Source: Combretum micranthum (Eukaryota; Streptophyta; Magnoliopsida; Myrtales; Combretaceae). Taken from it: 64,000 bases of DNA. The stretch covers positions 806,001 to 870,000 of the forward strand of contig JAMXBD010000206.1 of the NCBI GenBank assembly GCA_024138025.1, in the 5' to 3' direction. Numbering within the stretch: position 1 is the stretch's first letter; every line of letters starts with the position of its first letter. Below are positions 45,844 to 58,094 of this stretch, piece after piece. The translations under genes and the position numbers were made by a program. Under the pieces are notes generated by a model. The model did not search any database and was not told the origin of the DNA. It was given only the letters and a program-made list of their open reading frames with translations.

Positions 45844-46696
45844 GTTTTAGTTTCTACTCTTTCTTTTTGGCACTTCCTCTTTCCGTGCGGTATAGATATT
45901 TACATAATTAGATCAACAAAGGTCTTCCTTTTTATTTGAACTTGTTTTGGTACATGTATCTTTTGCTTGTTCTAGGTAAGAATGAATAAGTTCGGTAGTA
46001 TAATAATGAAGGGGCAATACCGCTTGGTCATTAAGGGACTTTAATGGAACATAAATAGTTTGTCAGTTTAGACGATCAATTGCTTTGTATTGCCACAATC
46101 TATCAATTTATAAGTTACCGTTTGAGTATGATAGGTAAAGATTTTACCTATTTTAAAACTTCTAGATGTGTTGATTGTAATATCAAATTTAAGGCAAGAT
46201 CAAATACCTAATATTATCAATTTGCCGGAAAACAATTTTATATGATGAACCTTTTTAATGGTTACGGAATAATTCGTTCCTTTTTTCGAATGCCTTGAAT
46301 AAAAATGAAGACCTAGGAATGTGGTTTACAAATAGATAAGAAAATAGGTAAAGGAAGAACACGAGGACATTTTGCAATAGGAGAGTGGAAGTCTATGACA
46401 AAGTGAGATCAAGATCAGGCCAGCTTGCTGATCAAGCTCGACAAAATAGTAAATATGTAAATGAAATACGTGAAAGCACATTTTTAGTTATATCTATATT
46501 TGTAAGTTTTTTCCCCCCCTTTTTCTATTCGAATGCTTGATATTTTGAAAATCTTATAAATATCGATTTGTATTATATATATGTAACTTCTGTCTGGTAG
46601 GTCATGGTGCTTAAGGTAGAGAGTTTTATCCTTTTTTCCTTCCAAAACACCCCCAGCGCGCCACCCCCCACCCCCCACACACAACCCCCCACACAC

Positions 46697-46697
<1 letters not shown>

Positions 46698-46731
<34 letters not shown>
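46698..46731. repeat. Poly-C tract of 34 bases in a C-rich block
   Basis: Thirty-four consecutive C, inside a C-rich block of about 46650-46770 with further C6 and CACACA runs. The opposite strand has many G-runs and could form G-quadruplexes. Tract length may be inexact in an assembly. Confidence 0.9.
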
Positions 46732-48733
46732 TTCTCCCCCTCTCCCCTTGTGACAAACCCCCCCTCCCTCCAACCAAACTCCCAAGGTAGTGAGTGTAGG
46801 TATAAGTTTGTTTATAACTATTTTCGACAGGGAAGGAACTTCTATCATCTTGGCAATGGGAATGTTTAACTTTTAAAATAAACATAATAAGTGACATTTT
46901 AAGTATTTTTATGGTTCAATTCTGATTAAATATAAATATATTATTAAATAACCAATAAGATTGTTTTTGTTAGAGATATGAAAACGAGTCATTAAACTAG
47001 CAACGAGAAGAATATGGTGAAATAATAGAATTTTTCTTAAAAGTGAAATCCTTCTTACTCTCCACATTTGACCTATTCTTCAATTTGAGCTGCAAACTTT
47101 TTTTCTCCTCTTTTATATGAATTCTTAATGTTTTCAAAACTTTGCAAAAACAAGTTTTGGACAAATAGGTCAAGCTGGTTGGGTGTGAGTAATTTTTCGG
47201 ACTATTTTTCTTATTTTTAATTTTTATATTTTTCTTTAAATTTCTTATTATATAATGTTAAATTGATTTAACATTATCTAAATTATGCAAATAAATAGAT
47301 TCAATATTAACATTTTCTTGAAGTAATCTTTATGAACCCATTTGAGATTAATTCATGTCAAGTATGCTTTTAAAAACTTACTAGATTTGACAGGAGTTAA
47401 CTCTTTGCAATAGTGTGAAAACATTGGGTATGAAGGAAAAGAGGGGTTGAACACTTAAATAGGAACACTGTAAGTATAAGGTTAATTGCTAAAAGTGTAT
47501 CTTCCCTTATTTTTAAATTTTTTGTATTATTATTGATTTTACATATTGTTAAATATATTTAATATTTTATCATATTATGTAAATATATTGAGATTGATAA
47601 GTGTCGCATTTAAAAATTTAATAGATTTGATGAGAATTTTATATCCGTAAGAGTTTTAAAAGTAGGTAAATATTAAAGACTAAAAAATATACTTTTCATA
47701 GTAATAAATATTTAGTTTTAATTTAATATTCCAAAGAAGGAATGTCATTTTTTTACCTTTTCCAATCTTTCATGTATATTACATTAGAATTATTTTATTG
47801 TATTTTCCCATGATTCAAGCCAAAGTATACTTTTCAGCATACATACACTGATACACACACATATATGTAAAGTTAATATCCCTGATATCACCAAAAAAAA
47901 AAATAATAATATCCCTGATTATCTAAGAGAAAATGATACTTTCTTATCGTAGAATTTCTCGTTTGAATCTGGAATAATTCACTAAACAAGCTGAAATACT
48001 TATTGTTGAACTAGTGGGGGCATGCGTTACGTGATTTTGGCTTTATCATATTAATAAAACTTTGAGAAATCTATATAGTTTCGCTTACTATAAGCTTTTA
48101 TGTATCAATAATAAGGTGTGAAATTAGAGACAAGTTAATTTTATATTCTGTTATTTGCAGCAAGTGGTGAGTTCGATCTAAATTTAGTTCGTCATTTTAT
48201 ATATTGATATACATGATAGTCTTAAGAGATGAATTTTTGGGTTTGGTATTAGGTCAAGTCACTTGTGTCTTAATCGGGCACAAAATACTAATCTCGCACT
48301 TTTTTGACCAAACACAAAATATACTAACCTGGCACAAATATATTACACTTGATACTGACGATCTAGTACTAAAGACCTAATGAAAAATAGACTAACCTAG
48401 TACTTTGAATAAGCACAAAACATATCAACCTAATACTTTTTGTATTAGATCCACTTGTACACAAGTCATCAACTTGACCTAATAATTTCCAGAATTTTTT
48501 ACACAAAATAGAAAGGTGACTTAGTCATGTCATGCAACGAAGAAGGACGTTTGTTGATTGTTATTTTCAAACCATGTTAAAAACCGTTACTTATTACTTC
48601 CCCCTCCGACCCTTAGCACTTCTACCATACGAAAAAGGTTTTGTTAGGTGTTATATATTGTGTGTAATATAAATATAAAATGTAATTATTAATGATTTTT
48701 TAACACGTGTCGTATATTTGATGATTACTTTAA

Positions 48734-48983
48734 GGGTATGTTTGTTTCATTTTATTTTAATCGTTTTGACATCTTATTTTTATTGTTTTTAAATAGATAT
48801 TTGTTAAGAAATAAATATAAATGAAAAACAGATATATGGGTTTGTTTGGATAATCTTTTTTTCATTTATATTTGTATCTGAACAACATCTATATATGTCT
48901 ATTTGATATATTAATAAGTAAAAAAATCTGTTTTTCATTTATATTTGTTTCTTAACAAATAATCTGATGAAACAAATGGACCT
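48734..48983. mobile_element. MITE with terminal and long internal inverted repeats
   Basis: Terminal arms GGGTATGTTTGTTTCAT (48734-48750) and ATGAAACAAATGGACCT (48967-48983) pair at 13 of 17 positions. Inside, 48804-48833 and 48926-48955 are 30-bp inverted arms with a single mismatch (the first ends AAATGAAAAACAGAT). The element is 250 bp and non-coding, so it is a foldback-type MITE. A diverged relative lies near 1750-1965. Confidence 0.7.
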
Positions 48984-50649
48984 GTAATTACATCCTGGTT
49001 TGGATGACTAAAATAACTCTTACTTTGTTATACCCAAATTCTTTGAATTGATGTAACATTCTCTATTCTTATAAGTTCTCCATGGACTGAAGCTTCTAAG
49101 TACTTTTGTGGAGACTAGCTTTTGCCTCTTAATACGCGTTTATTTCTTGTGTGGACTAATCAAGGCAAACTTAGAAAAGAGCCGATGAGGATAAGACCCT
49201 AACAACTTTTCCTTATTTATTATTATTGAAATGATACCCCCACATAAATTATAAGACACGAGCTAATGAAAATTCTCACTCAAAGTACAATAGTGACAAG
49301 ATGTCACAGAATTACTCAAGTTTGTAGGAAATTGGTTACTACCAACAATTAGAAGTTACAAAAGTGAACATACCCTACAAAACGAAAAAATGAATATATG
49401 GAATTTCATATTACAATCAAGATACAAATAAAACGAGACAAGCATCGATTAAAAAGCATCCAGTAAACGAATTTGGAGCAAGTTTGGACTCTTTGGGGCC
49501 CGACAGGGCCAGGCCATGATAGATCCGGTCTAATTTACAGGTCTAAGCCCGTGGATTTCCAAGAGGTGGGGGCCGGGTCTAAGCCCAATCCCACAGGTTT
49601 AGACCAAGTCGCAAAACCAAGCTTGGTGAGTCCATTGTCCTGTCTGTTCTAGCAAACTTACCTACATTACGGGTGTGTAAACATAACTGTAAAGGAAATT
49701 GATAAGAAAATAACATATTTATAATACATATATCAAAATAAGAAAAATAATTTAAATATTAAAAATACCATTTTTATTACCGTTACTTATAAAGTTTTAA
49801 GTTATAAATTTAAGAATAAACATCAGAAAATATCGATAATTAGTGTTGATGTGTGTCATGTAATGGAATACCTATTTGAGCTTAATCAAGTTGAGCTTGA
49901 GCTCCTCTAGTATTAAATCTTAGGCTTAGTCAAGCTCAAGTCGAGCTTGAGCTTTAAAATTTCAAGTTGAATTCAATCTTAGCATTATATAATCTTGACT
50001 CAACTTATTTGTAATCCTGTTCAATTTTAATGTTATATTATCTCGATTTGACTCGATATGTTTGTAACCCTACGCACCATGAGAGGATAATTTTCCAAGG
50101 GCTTTATATTATTGCTTTTTTATCAAATTTGCACTCGAACCGACTAAAATGGTGACGCGCGCATGACTTGACTTTTATGTTAGATATTGTTTCAATTTAA
50201 GAATAAATACATGATATTAGCGTTTAGGAGCTCGACAGGGAATTGAATGTTATCAACAATTAAAAGGAAAAAAAATAGACACATTTGGTTTTTTTTTTTT
50301 TTTTTTACTTCATCATGTAATAAGAAATATTACGAAAGTTTCATGAACCATATCCAGTTACAGATCAAAAAGCAAACTAATAATATTTACATTTTCTTTT
50401 CCTTCACTCAAACTAATTTTTCTTTTCAACAACAGAGCTACGTTGATTTCCCTCTAGATCAATCACTTGCAAATTCTTGGAAAATGATAGGCTTATGATC
50501 ATGGACAAAATTTCTTGAGCCTATTGTTTTCTTCATGATCACATAAATGCTCTGGCTTTCTTTTGCGATCGCTGCTTTTCGAATCGGCTATATACAATTT
50601 CGATTTCTGCATTAACGAGGGACATTAAAAATAAGTGAGTATACCACAA

Positions 50650-50681
<32 letters not shown>
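50650..50681. repeat. (AAT)n microsatellite
   Basis: About ten uninterrupted AAT units. Confidence 0.95.
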
Positions 50682-50685
<4 letters not shown>

Positions 50686-52055
50686 GAATTATATCGATTA
50701 ACATATGTTACAATGACTATTAAATAAAAACGATATGCAAATCTTTCTGTTTTTGAAATCCCAAAACTAGTCTATCCGAGTACTTTTTCGGGACAAAAAT
50801 TTAGCACATCGATAAAAGTGTAATTAAAAAAAAAGCATTTTTATTGAATAGTCAAAGTTAGGTTTCATATTGAATTATCTAATTTTTATGTGTATCATTT
50901 TTATATTAGATTTATATCTATAACTTATTTATATCATATCTGTATCATATCAATTTGGTCTGTTTATGAGTAAAACTATCGATTTTTCATTGATAAATAT
51001 CTATTTGGAAATGATAAAATATAATATCAAAATGACCAGAATATGATAAAACAAACAAAACAAAAAATGAACCCCAAATAAACGTGTCATTGAAATTTAA
51101 TTTATCAATCCTCTTACTAAATTCCTCAAACATTATCATTTACCTCTATAAAACCATGCAAATTGTTTCAAATAAATATATTGGCGTTCCTCATTTCATA
51201 AATCCAATTACCTACTTCACAAAAACATCTTCTTAACTACCAAAAAATACTCGGCTTCGATTCAAAGATCGAATCAAGCTTGGACGAATTGAGCGACGAA
51301 TTAACATTGCTCGAATTAAATTCAAACTTTAAACCAATTAATCAAATTCGACAATAAATAGAGACAAGTACAAGCATATTAAATATCAATTAGGGATTGA
51401 TCTCGGGATTTTGAATTCTTCATTTAATTTCAAGCTCTCTCACAATCCATAATTTTAAAAAAAAAAAAAACCACTATTGTTTTCCAAAATTCCGCAACCT
51501 TTGGGGTTGCGTTTCTCTTTTGGAATATTTCTTGGATTTTTTAATATTTGTCGCCATTAAAACTTAACAAGTAATTTTAAGAGGTCGCAATACTATAGCT
51601 GTAACTGACGGAAAAAATCCGATGGTAGAGGTTGGCCACTTGCAAGCACAAAAGAGAGATTATTTTATTGTTTAAAACAGGAAAAAGTTGCGTTTAGTAA
51701 CGGAAATTTATTAAAAAAATTCCAATTTGATATGAGAGTTTTAAATTGGCCAATTTAATATCCAATCAAAATTTTCATAACTATTTTTACTACTCATTAA
51801 TATCATTTGACTTGATTCCTCATATGCAAAAGAAAAAAACAGTCTATAAGTGCTAAATAGTATTAAGAATACTAAATATTCAATGATATATTATCTATTT
51901 TATATATGCAAACAGAATAACCATATTAATAATAAAATAACCACACAAAATTTGATTGGATATTAAATTGATTAATTCAAAATCACAATACTAAATTGAA
52001 TTTTCATCCATAGTTAGACACCAAATTTAACCTTTACGATTTGAAAAAAAAAAAA

Positions 52056-52058
<3 letters not shown>

Positions 52059-52089
<31 letters not shown>
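52059..52089. repeat. (AT)n microsatellite
   Basis: A pure AT dinucleotide run preceded by an A tract. Confidence 0.95.
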
Positions 52090-52091
<2 letters not shown>

Positions 52092-52259
52092 TGTTCTTTA
52101 ACTTTTTCTTCGGAGATAGTCAATCATCACCGAACACCCAGTGGTCAATACCTCTCCCACTACTGGCTACCGCTGATACCGTTTGCAAAATGGGTGATGT
52201 GGTGGATTGGACATAACAGTATACGAATTACAAAAATAACATAAAAAGAATTAGGTTTC

Positions 52260-52556
52260 CTATAGAGTAAAAAATAAATATAAGTAACAACCAGCTTTCA
52301 CATAATCAATATCCATACTCATCATAGATGAATTCAATACCAACCACATAATTTCGTAATTCTTTTCCTCTCTTAAAGTGAAAAGGAAAAGGAAAAAGAA
52401 AAGGACGTACAGTGGTTCCCGACCATCGGGAGAATTATTGGACAACAAACTTTGTTGATCGATCAATATACTAGTAATTAAAAAATTACAACAAAAAATA
52501 TGGGTAATTCCATGCAGTGGGATATAATTGAAACTAGAAACAACAAAAATTCTTAC
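52260..52556 (-). other. Unresolved 3' part of the DWNN/RING gene
   Basis: Reading on from exon 10 without splicing gives a frame to 52260, but it crosses a good donor (AGT|GTAAGA at 52557/52556) and is low in complexity. An acceptor-like CTCTATAG lies near 52259. The true last exons and 3'UTR may lie here or further left. I could not choose. Confidence 0.35.
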
Positions 52557-54914
52557 ACTCTCTTCAGTCTGTAGATACGAATTCTGATATGAGCATCTGG
52601 GCTGCAGACATTTAGCTGACTCTTGATCTAGCAATGAAAAGTTCACATTAGCAAAGTTCAGAATTACTGCATTAAACGCATTTACATTCAAAAGAATGAA
52701 GAGGATTATATGAAGACCCCTATACAAACCTTGAGTCACTGAACTACTCAGTGAGGTTGTACTACTGCTACTGTCAGACGACATCATTCTATAAATTTGA
52801 TCACGAACTGATAAATTCGGCACAAGATCATCAGTCAGTATGGCAACTCCACAGAAGCACTTTGATTTTGAAACAATATGGTCCCAGATGCCTAGAAATC
52901 ATGTAAATGACAAACATTGTAAGAACACTACACTTGGTAATTTGCAAAGATTCACTTGTTGCATAGAATCATAAAAGATAAGGATATTCAATATCAGAAG
53001 ATAGATACTCACATTTATAGCAGAAACTCCTGAAGCAACACTTGGTTGTCATCATAGCATCTTTCATTACTTTCATGCACAAAGGGCAGTGTAGCTCTGG
53101 TGGAAGCTCACCACTGGAAGAACTTTTGGATGATATCCCTTCCATTTCTTTCTCAAAAACCGCTCTGCTCCAATGATCGACACAAAATTACTACCACCTT
53201 TTCGAATGTGAACTTCAACAAGCTTAAATAACAAAGCAAAGTAAATACTAAGATATATAACTTACTCATTCGGCTTCACGACTGCTGGTTTCACCTTTTT
53301 AATGTCATACTCTGGATCACCATTTGTAGGGCAAAACTGAATGAAATGACCTATATACAAAAGAGATTAAATGTAACTTTTGATATGCTTTACAACAATA
53401 GAAAGAGATCAAAATGAAGATGTCCATAAGAAACCCATCTTACCAGGTACTCTACACCGATAACAGACATAGCCTTCAGGAGGTGTTCTGCTTTGCATAC
53501 CTATGAATCAAGACAAAGAATGTAATGTAAGAGAAAAAGGTTCAAAGCAGATAAAACAGCTGATGATTAAGAATACTGAGTGTGAAAACTAAAAGATAGC
53601 AATACAGCATAGAAGGGAGAAACAAACAAAAAGGTTTGGTGCTGGAATCTACCGAAATTGCCTCCGAGTCAAGTTCCTTCTAGAACGCTTATCATGAAAA
53701 CCATTGACGTTTTGACTGCAAGATCAACAAGAGATGATTTAGCATGTTGTTCGAAAAAAGTAACACTATGATATGGCCTCAAAAACCAACTATGAAGCAC
53801 CTACCTCCAATCCAAGGCCGGGGTATTAACTAATGCTTGGATTTTTCATCTCATCATCATTTTTGGATGGCGCAACCAATGCAGGGTTATTCACTAGATC
53901 TTGGATCTCTCTTATAGCATCATTTTTAGGAAGCGCTATGGCAACCAATGTAGGGTTGTTGGCTAAGGCTTGGATCTTATCTAGCTCACAATCATTTTTA
54001 GGCGGCACAACCAATGTAAAGTTGTTGGCTAAAGCTTGGATCTTGTTTTTCTTGTCAACATCATCACATGGTGAAACCTCTTGGAGAGTTTTGACAGGTT
54101 GTGTTGCTGGCAATGCTTCAGGAGCCTCATATAAATTCCCAAAGTTTCCATAGTCAAAATCCTCATGCTTCTATAACATTGAACGAAGAAAAAAACAGAA
54201 CATCAGTATTAAGTTGATGTCTTCGGTCAGAGGAGAACATGGTAATGAGATCCCTAAATCATGACTTACAAATTCCATTCTAGACGAATCAATAGCTTTG
54301 ATACTCTCTGTTGCTGGTGTTTCCATTGAATTGCTGCATGAATTACAACAAAGTATAAATTTTGGACCCAATATAGAATTTAGATAAAAGAATCTTGCTA
54401 TTTAAGCCAAGTGGTAAGATCTCAAACCAGAAACTATATAAACAAGTGAACATGTTTATTCAGTCACCCTACAACAATTTAAATAAGAAGTTTCAATGAT
54501 TAGAGATGTACTTTATTCCAAGAACAATAGGTGATCGCAGCAATCCATGAGTCCTTCGAATTACGACATGAGTGTTTTTAGGTATCAACGAATCATTATC
54601 CGGATAATCTGAACATTTAAACATTGTAAAACAATAGAAGAGAAAACGTCAATCAAATTTAGTATCTTCCCCGCTTTACAAACAGAATTTGATAACATGC
54701 GATTAGCAGGCAAGATTATAGAATAAAGAAACAGACCTTCATTAGTTTGTGCATTGGTTATGATAATGGCATCAAAGTCGGTGCGTCTATAACGTCGAAC
54801 CAATTCCTTTTTTTCATGTAAGATTCTTTTCAATTCACCAACAGACATAAAAGGAACACTCATCGGTATCGAATCGTAATCTTTTTCACTCTTAAATTTG
54901 TAGTACATCGCCAT
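52557..54914 (-). CDS. DWNN / CCHC zinc-knuckle / RING protein (RBBP6 or PQT3-like E3 ligase), frame disturbed in exon 4
   Basis: Exons on the minus strand: 54914-54737, 54608-54512, 54333-54270, 54170-53805, 53715-53653, 53500-53444 (or starting at 53490), 53350-53266, 53164-53013, 52891-52730 and 52627-52557. Further 3' exons are possible. The start is the ATG at 54914 (MAMYYKFKSEKDYDSI), where the ubiquitin-like DWNN domain of this family begins. VCYRCRVPGHFIQFCPTNGD gives the C-x2-C-x4-H-x4-C knuckle. LHCPLCMKVM, TKCCFRSFCYKCIWDH and SKCFCG give the RING/U-box. Relatives are nuclear E3 ubiquitin ligases; Arabidopsis PQT3 acts in oxidative stress. Exon 4 holds three extra imperfect repeats of IQALANN-x-LV-x-KND. 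One extra A in an A5 run (53843-53847) stops the frame at 53826, giving about 227 aa without knuckle and RING. It could be a real mutation or a sequence error. Confidence 0.8.
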
Positions 54915-55520
54915 GACAATATTCAACAGAAATTACAATTCAGTTACTGTTCCGATTACAATCAGAAAGATAAAATCGATACGACAACGATAATGTAAAA
55001 CAATACAATGATTATTGATTTCTCCTAGCAAAACTCTATGAGCTCCACAATCTAAATCTTCCTTTTCCCTCTCTTCTTATAGAAAGATTGATTGACGGGT
55101 ATATCAAAGCGAGTGTCCGTGAGCCGATTTCGTCGTGCGAATTGGATTTCTTGAAATTTCCAGCAACGGCGATCCGTGAGACGAGGCAAAACGCGAAAGA
55201 AACGCTACGAAAAGATTCAAATGTATGAAGAATCAGGGCAAATCGATGAAGTCCATTAAAATCAGAATATAGACTCCGATGCACCGCAAGACAGCGACTC
55301 CGTATGCCGACCGTGCGTCGATGACAATAAAGATGAGAAAACCCTAATTGAACGAAGGGGAATTGAATGGGAAATTATCTCCAGAAAAAGAAAGACCCAA
55401 GGGCTATTGTAATTCAAAAATGGGAAGCTAAAAGCTACTTTAAGGTAAGGGTTTGTATAATTAGAGAGAGACGGGAAGTGTGTGCTTTTATATTATGGTG
55501 GTGATAAAAATGCGTAGCTT
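54915..55520 (-). promoter_or_regulatory. 5'UTR and promoter region of the DWNN/RING gene
   Basis: The stretch is less AT-rich than its surroundings and carries a telo-box at 55339-55346 (AAACCCTA on the plus strand). A minus-strand frame (55036-55284) shows no domain and probably lies in the leader. A 5'UTR intron is possible but I could not fix it. DNA left of the promoter becomes AT-rich again after 55570. Confidence 0.45.
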
Positions 55521-55837
55521 GCTGGTTAAGAAAGAAAACGCGTAGGCGCGTGGCGCGTAGGTTTCTTTCTCTTTTTATTTTAAGTTATTATCCACAAACT
55601 AAAATTAGATTTAGTAAATAAATTACAAAATTTGTTATGAATAAATAAAAGTGGGTATTAGGGTTAAGGTTGACTCTCGTGATATAACCTAATTTCATGT
55701 ATCGAGGAAAATTGTTTGATTTATTTAACAAAAACTAGTTTACTTTATCTGCAGATATAAATATTTAAAACCTCCATTTTCTTTATATTTATCAATAGTT
55801 ATTTTGGTTTTTGTGTATTTTTATTTCAATTTTTAAG

Positions 55838-56071
55838 TGTTTTTTTTTAATATGTTACAAATCTGTTGATTATATATATTTATTTTTTATTTATAGTAAG
55901 ACAGTAAAATTTCTTTCTATTCTTTTTTTTTTTTTCCGTAGAATATAATTTTTACGTGTTTTTTTCTTAAAATTATGTTGCAAATTTTTTTATTATATAT
56001 ATTTATTTTTATTTATAGTAAGACAATATATTTCTTTCTATTCTTTCTTTTTTTTCGGTAGAATATAATTT
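55838..56071. repeat. Tandem duplication of a ~117-bp unit
   Basis: Two head-to-tail units (55838-55955 and 55956-56071) both run from GTGTTTTTTT through ATTATATATATTTATTTTT, TTTATAGTAAGACA and TTTCTTTCTATTCTTT to GGTAGAATATAATTT-like ends (first unit CGTAGAATATAATTT). They differ by a few substitutions and homopolymer lengths. Confidence 0.85.
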
Positions 56072-56894
56072 CTTCCTCCTCCTTATTTCTACATTTCCTG
56101 ATTTTTCAAATCCAATCTTGATGTAATTTATCTTTATTATTCTCATTAAATGTATTATTATTGTTATAAGGAGAACCAATAGTTCTCTTCCCTTTTATAA
56201 TTTTGATTTAACTTTTTCATACAAGGATTTTTCACCTATTTTTCTCACCTATTTTTCTCATTATAGATCCACACAGATACTTATGCTAAGAAAATAAAAT
56301 TATTCATATTAAAATATACAATACATCCATTTTTTAATTTAATTATTTATATGAAAAGAAAGTTGTATGATAATAAAATATTATAATAATGCATTAAATA
56401 ATATCAAACTTTTAAAGAAGGAAAAAATTGAAGTGGTTGCTGTTTAAAAAAGAATTGTGGGGGGATCAATTATTTATTTAAAGAAAAAAAGGTTGTAGTT
56501 TCATAATTAAATAATTGAACGTTGTATAAAAAGTTAAAACACTAAACACCAAATCCCCTCTTACTTAAATCATATCGATGAAATATCCTAAATTTTTATT
56601 TAAGTTAAGTAGATATTATTAGATGATTAGTATAAAAATATAGGTAATTTTGAACCTTAATATAAATTTATTTTAGAGATTGATTTTAAATGACTTGATC
56701 AGTGGAATTTTGCATATCAAAGGATATAATTAGATAGTTTAACCTAATTGAATTAGTAAATGAATTTAATTGAAAATAGAGATTTTAATACCATAAATAC
56801 TCGATTTAACCCATTAAACTACTTCAATCACCTATTTCAACAAATTCGAATTTACGCAATACCTTCTAATTATTAAATTAAGTTCTATTTGTCA

Positions 56895-56899
56895 AATTC
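56895..56899. repeat. Target-site duplication AATTC (left) of solo LTR A2
   Basis: AATTC directly before the LTR is repeated exactly at 59594-59598 directly after it. Confidence 0.9.
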
Positions 56900-57244
56900 T
56901 GTAAGGACCCGGAATTTTACCCCTATATTTGTAATAGGGGATAACGGATCCCCAACCACATATAACTCCTAAGATTATATGTAAGGTTGCCTAAAGGGAT
57001 AGTTTGAGTAATTGTTTATCTAATTCTATAAGATATTATACAACAAAAGACATAGATATTAGCAGTGGAAAAACTCTACTTCTAAATAGCTACATCATAC
57101 ATATAATACATATTACATCCAAAGGCTTTTTATAAGCCTTAACCAAAATCAAACACAACTCTACACACAAATATTTACACCATCAACCAAATGAATCTCA
57201 TCTAATCTATACATTTATAGGGTCCATTGAGTCCATGGTCATCT

Positions 57245-57324
57245 CTAATCCTCCAACCCATCAAGAAAATCTTCGAACTCAGTTCCGTACCCCATACTCG
57301 TATAGAACTCATCGAGATCATCAC
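57245..57324 (-). other. Candidate conserved short coding exon in LTR A2
   Basis: Same length (80 nt), same 3' splice-like entry and same TAG as in A1. It encodes GDDLDEFYTSMGYG, then TEFEDFLDGLED. Relative to A1 there are three amino-acid changes (P to L, D to E, G to D) and one synonymous change (GAG to GAA) in 25 codons, so by itself the A1/A2 pair says little about selection. The case rests on family C. Confidence 0.5.
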
Positions 57325-57587
57325 CTGAAATAGATAAAATATGAGCCAAAGGCCCAGTACACAAGTAACGAATACAAATGCGAAGTGAATCACACAGTCT
57401 TAGGCTAGATGCATTAGGCAACAATCGCTTATTCATTAATAAGTCTTTAATTAATAAGACAACACGGGAATATTCAAACTCCGGACAACAAGGTTCTAGC
57501 ATTACGTCCGCCTCCCTGAGTGGTCCCTACTGTTCATACAGACTAGGCAGCCCCACCTTCCGGCGTAGCCCGTAATACTAGGGGTTC

Positions 57588-57645
57588 CTGAGTAACGCAT
57601 CACGATGCTCAGGGGGTTGATATGAGCAGCTCGGATACTCATATC
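57588..57645 (-). other. Tandem hairpin module in LTR A2
   Basis: CCTGAG...CTCAGG followed by GATATGAG (57619-57626) and CTCATATC (57638-57645). The loop of stem 1 differs from A1 at two positions, while all stem bases are kept. Confidence 0.6.
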
Positions 57646-58094
57646 TCCTAAACCATTCTAACCGTTAACGAGAAAGTTCCCTGCCCCCAATCTGAGCAGG
57701 GTGCCGCTCTTCGAACCAGATTCAACGGCAACAACGACAACCAACATTCAGATATCAATAAGATTTTATTAATTTAAGGTAGTTTGATTCGGATGCCTAT
57801 CCTAACAAAGAGACAAGCAAGTTACTGCGTACCTGAGATAGATCGGGAGTTAATGGGGTCGACTGGGCGAGGATCTATCACTGTTTAATCAATATTAAAG
57901 TTCACACTTAGCTTAACTCTCATTAGCTAGTACAAAATATAAATACATCCAAGAAATCCAAATAAATTAATTCGAAGTCAAAATAAAGCATTTAAACATC
58001 CTAATGTACCTTAGATCGCTTAACAAATACATAATTACTCAAATAACAAACTTCAGAAAATTTTAGAAAAAGTTCTTAAAATTCAAAAGCACAG

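Larger units (their letters stand above)
45844..52256. other. Gene-free AT-rich DNA with microsatellites and MITEs
   Basis: No coding region can be supported over 6.4 kb. The minus frames at 46484-46897 and 46573-46848 are poly-glycine artefacts of a poly-C tract. The first 200-300 bp are the 3'UTR of the AIM24 gene. A stretch near 48250-48450 has degenerate short repeats of the type GCACAAAATACTAATCT. The stretch 49480-49640 is less AT-rich but has no recognised gene. Confidence 0.6.
55570..56899. other. Gene-free, very AT-rich DNA
   Basis: No coding sequence or RNA gene recognised. It contains the tandem duplication at 55838-56071. Confidence 0.6.

Noticed and set aside
46484..46897. 137-codon glycine-rich minus-strand frame
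   Set aside because: It is produced by the poly-C tract on the opposite strand and has no other coding sign.
50161..50498. 83-codon plus frame with a poly-F start
   Set aside because: The phenylalanine run is a poly-T tract and the rest has no recognisable motif.
52260..52823. 187-codon minus-strand frame read straight through
   Set aside because: It overlaps the 3' part of the RING exon but runs through introns with good splice sites. Only its spliced parts are likely coding.
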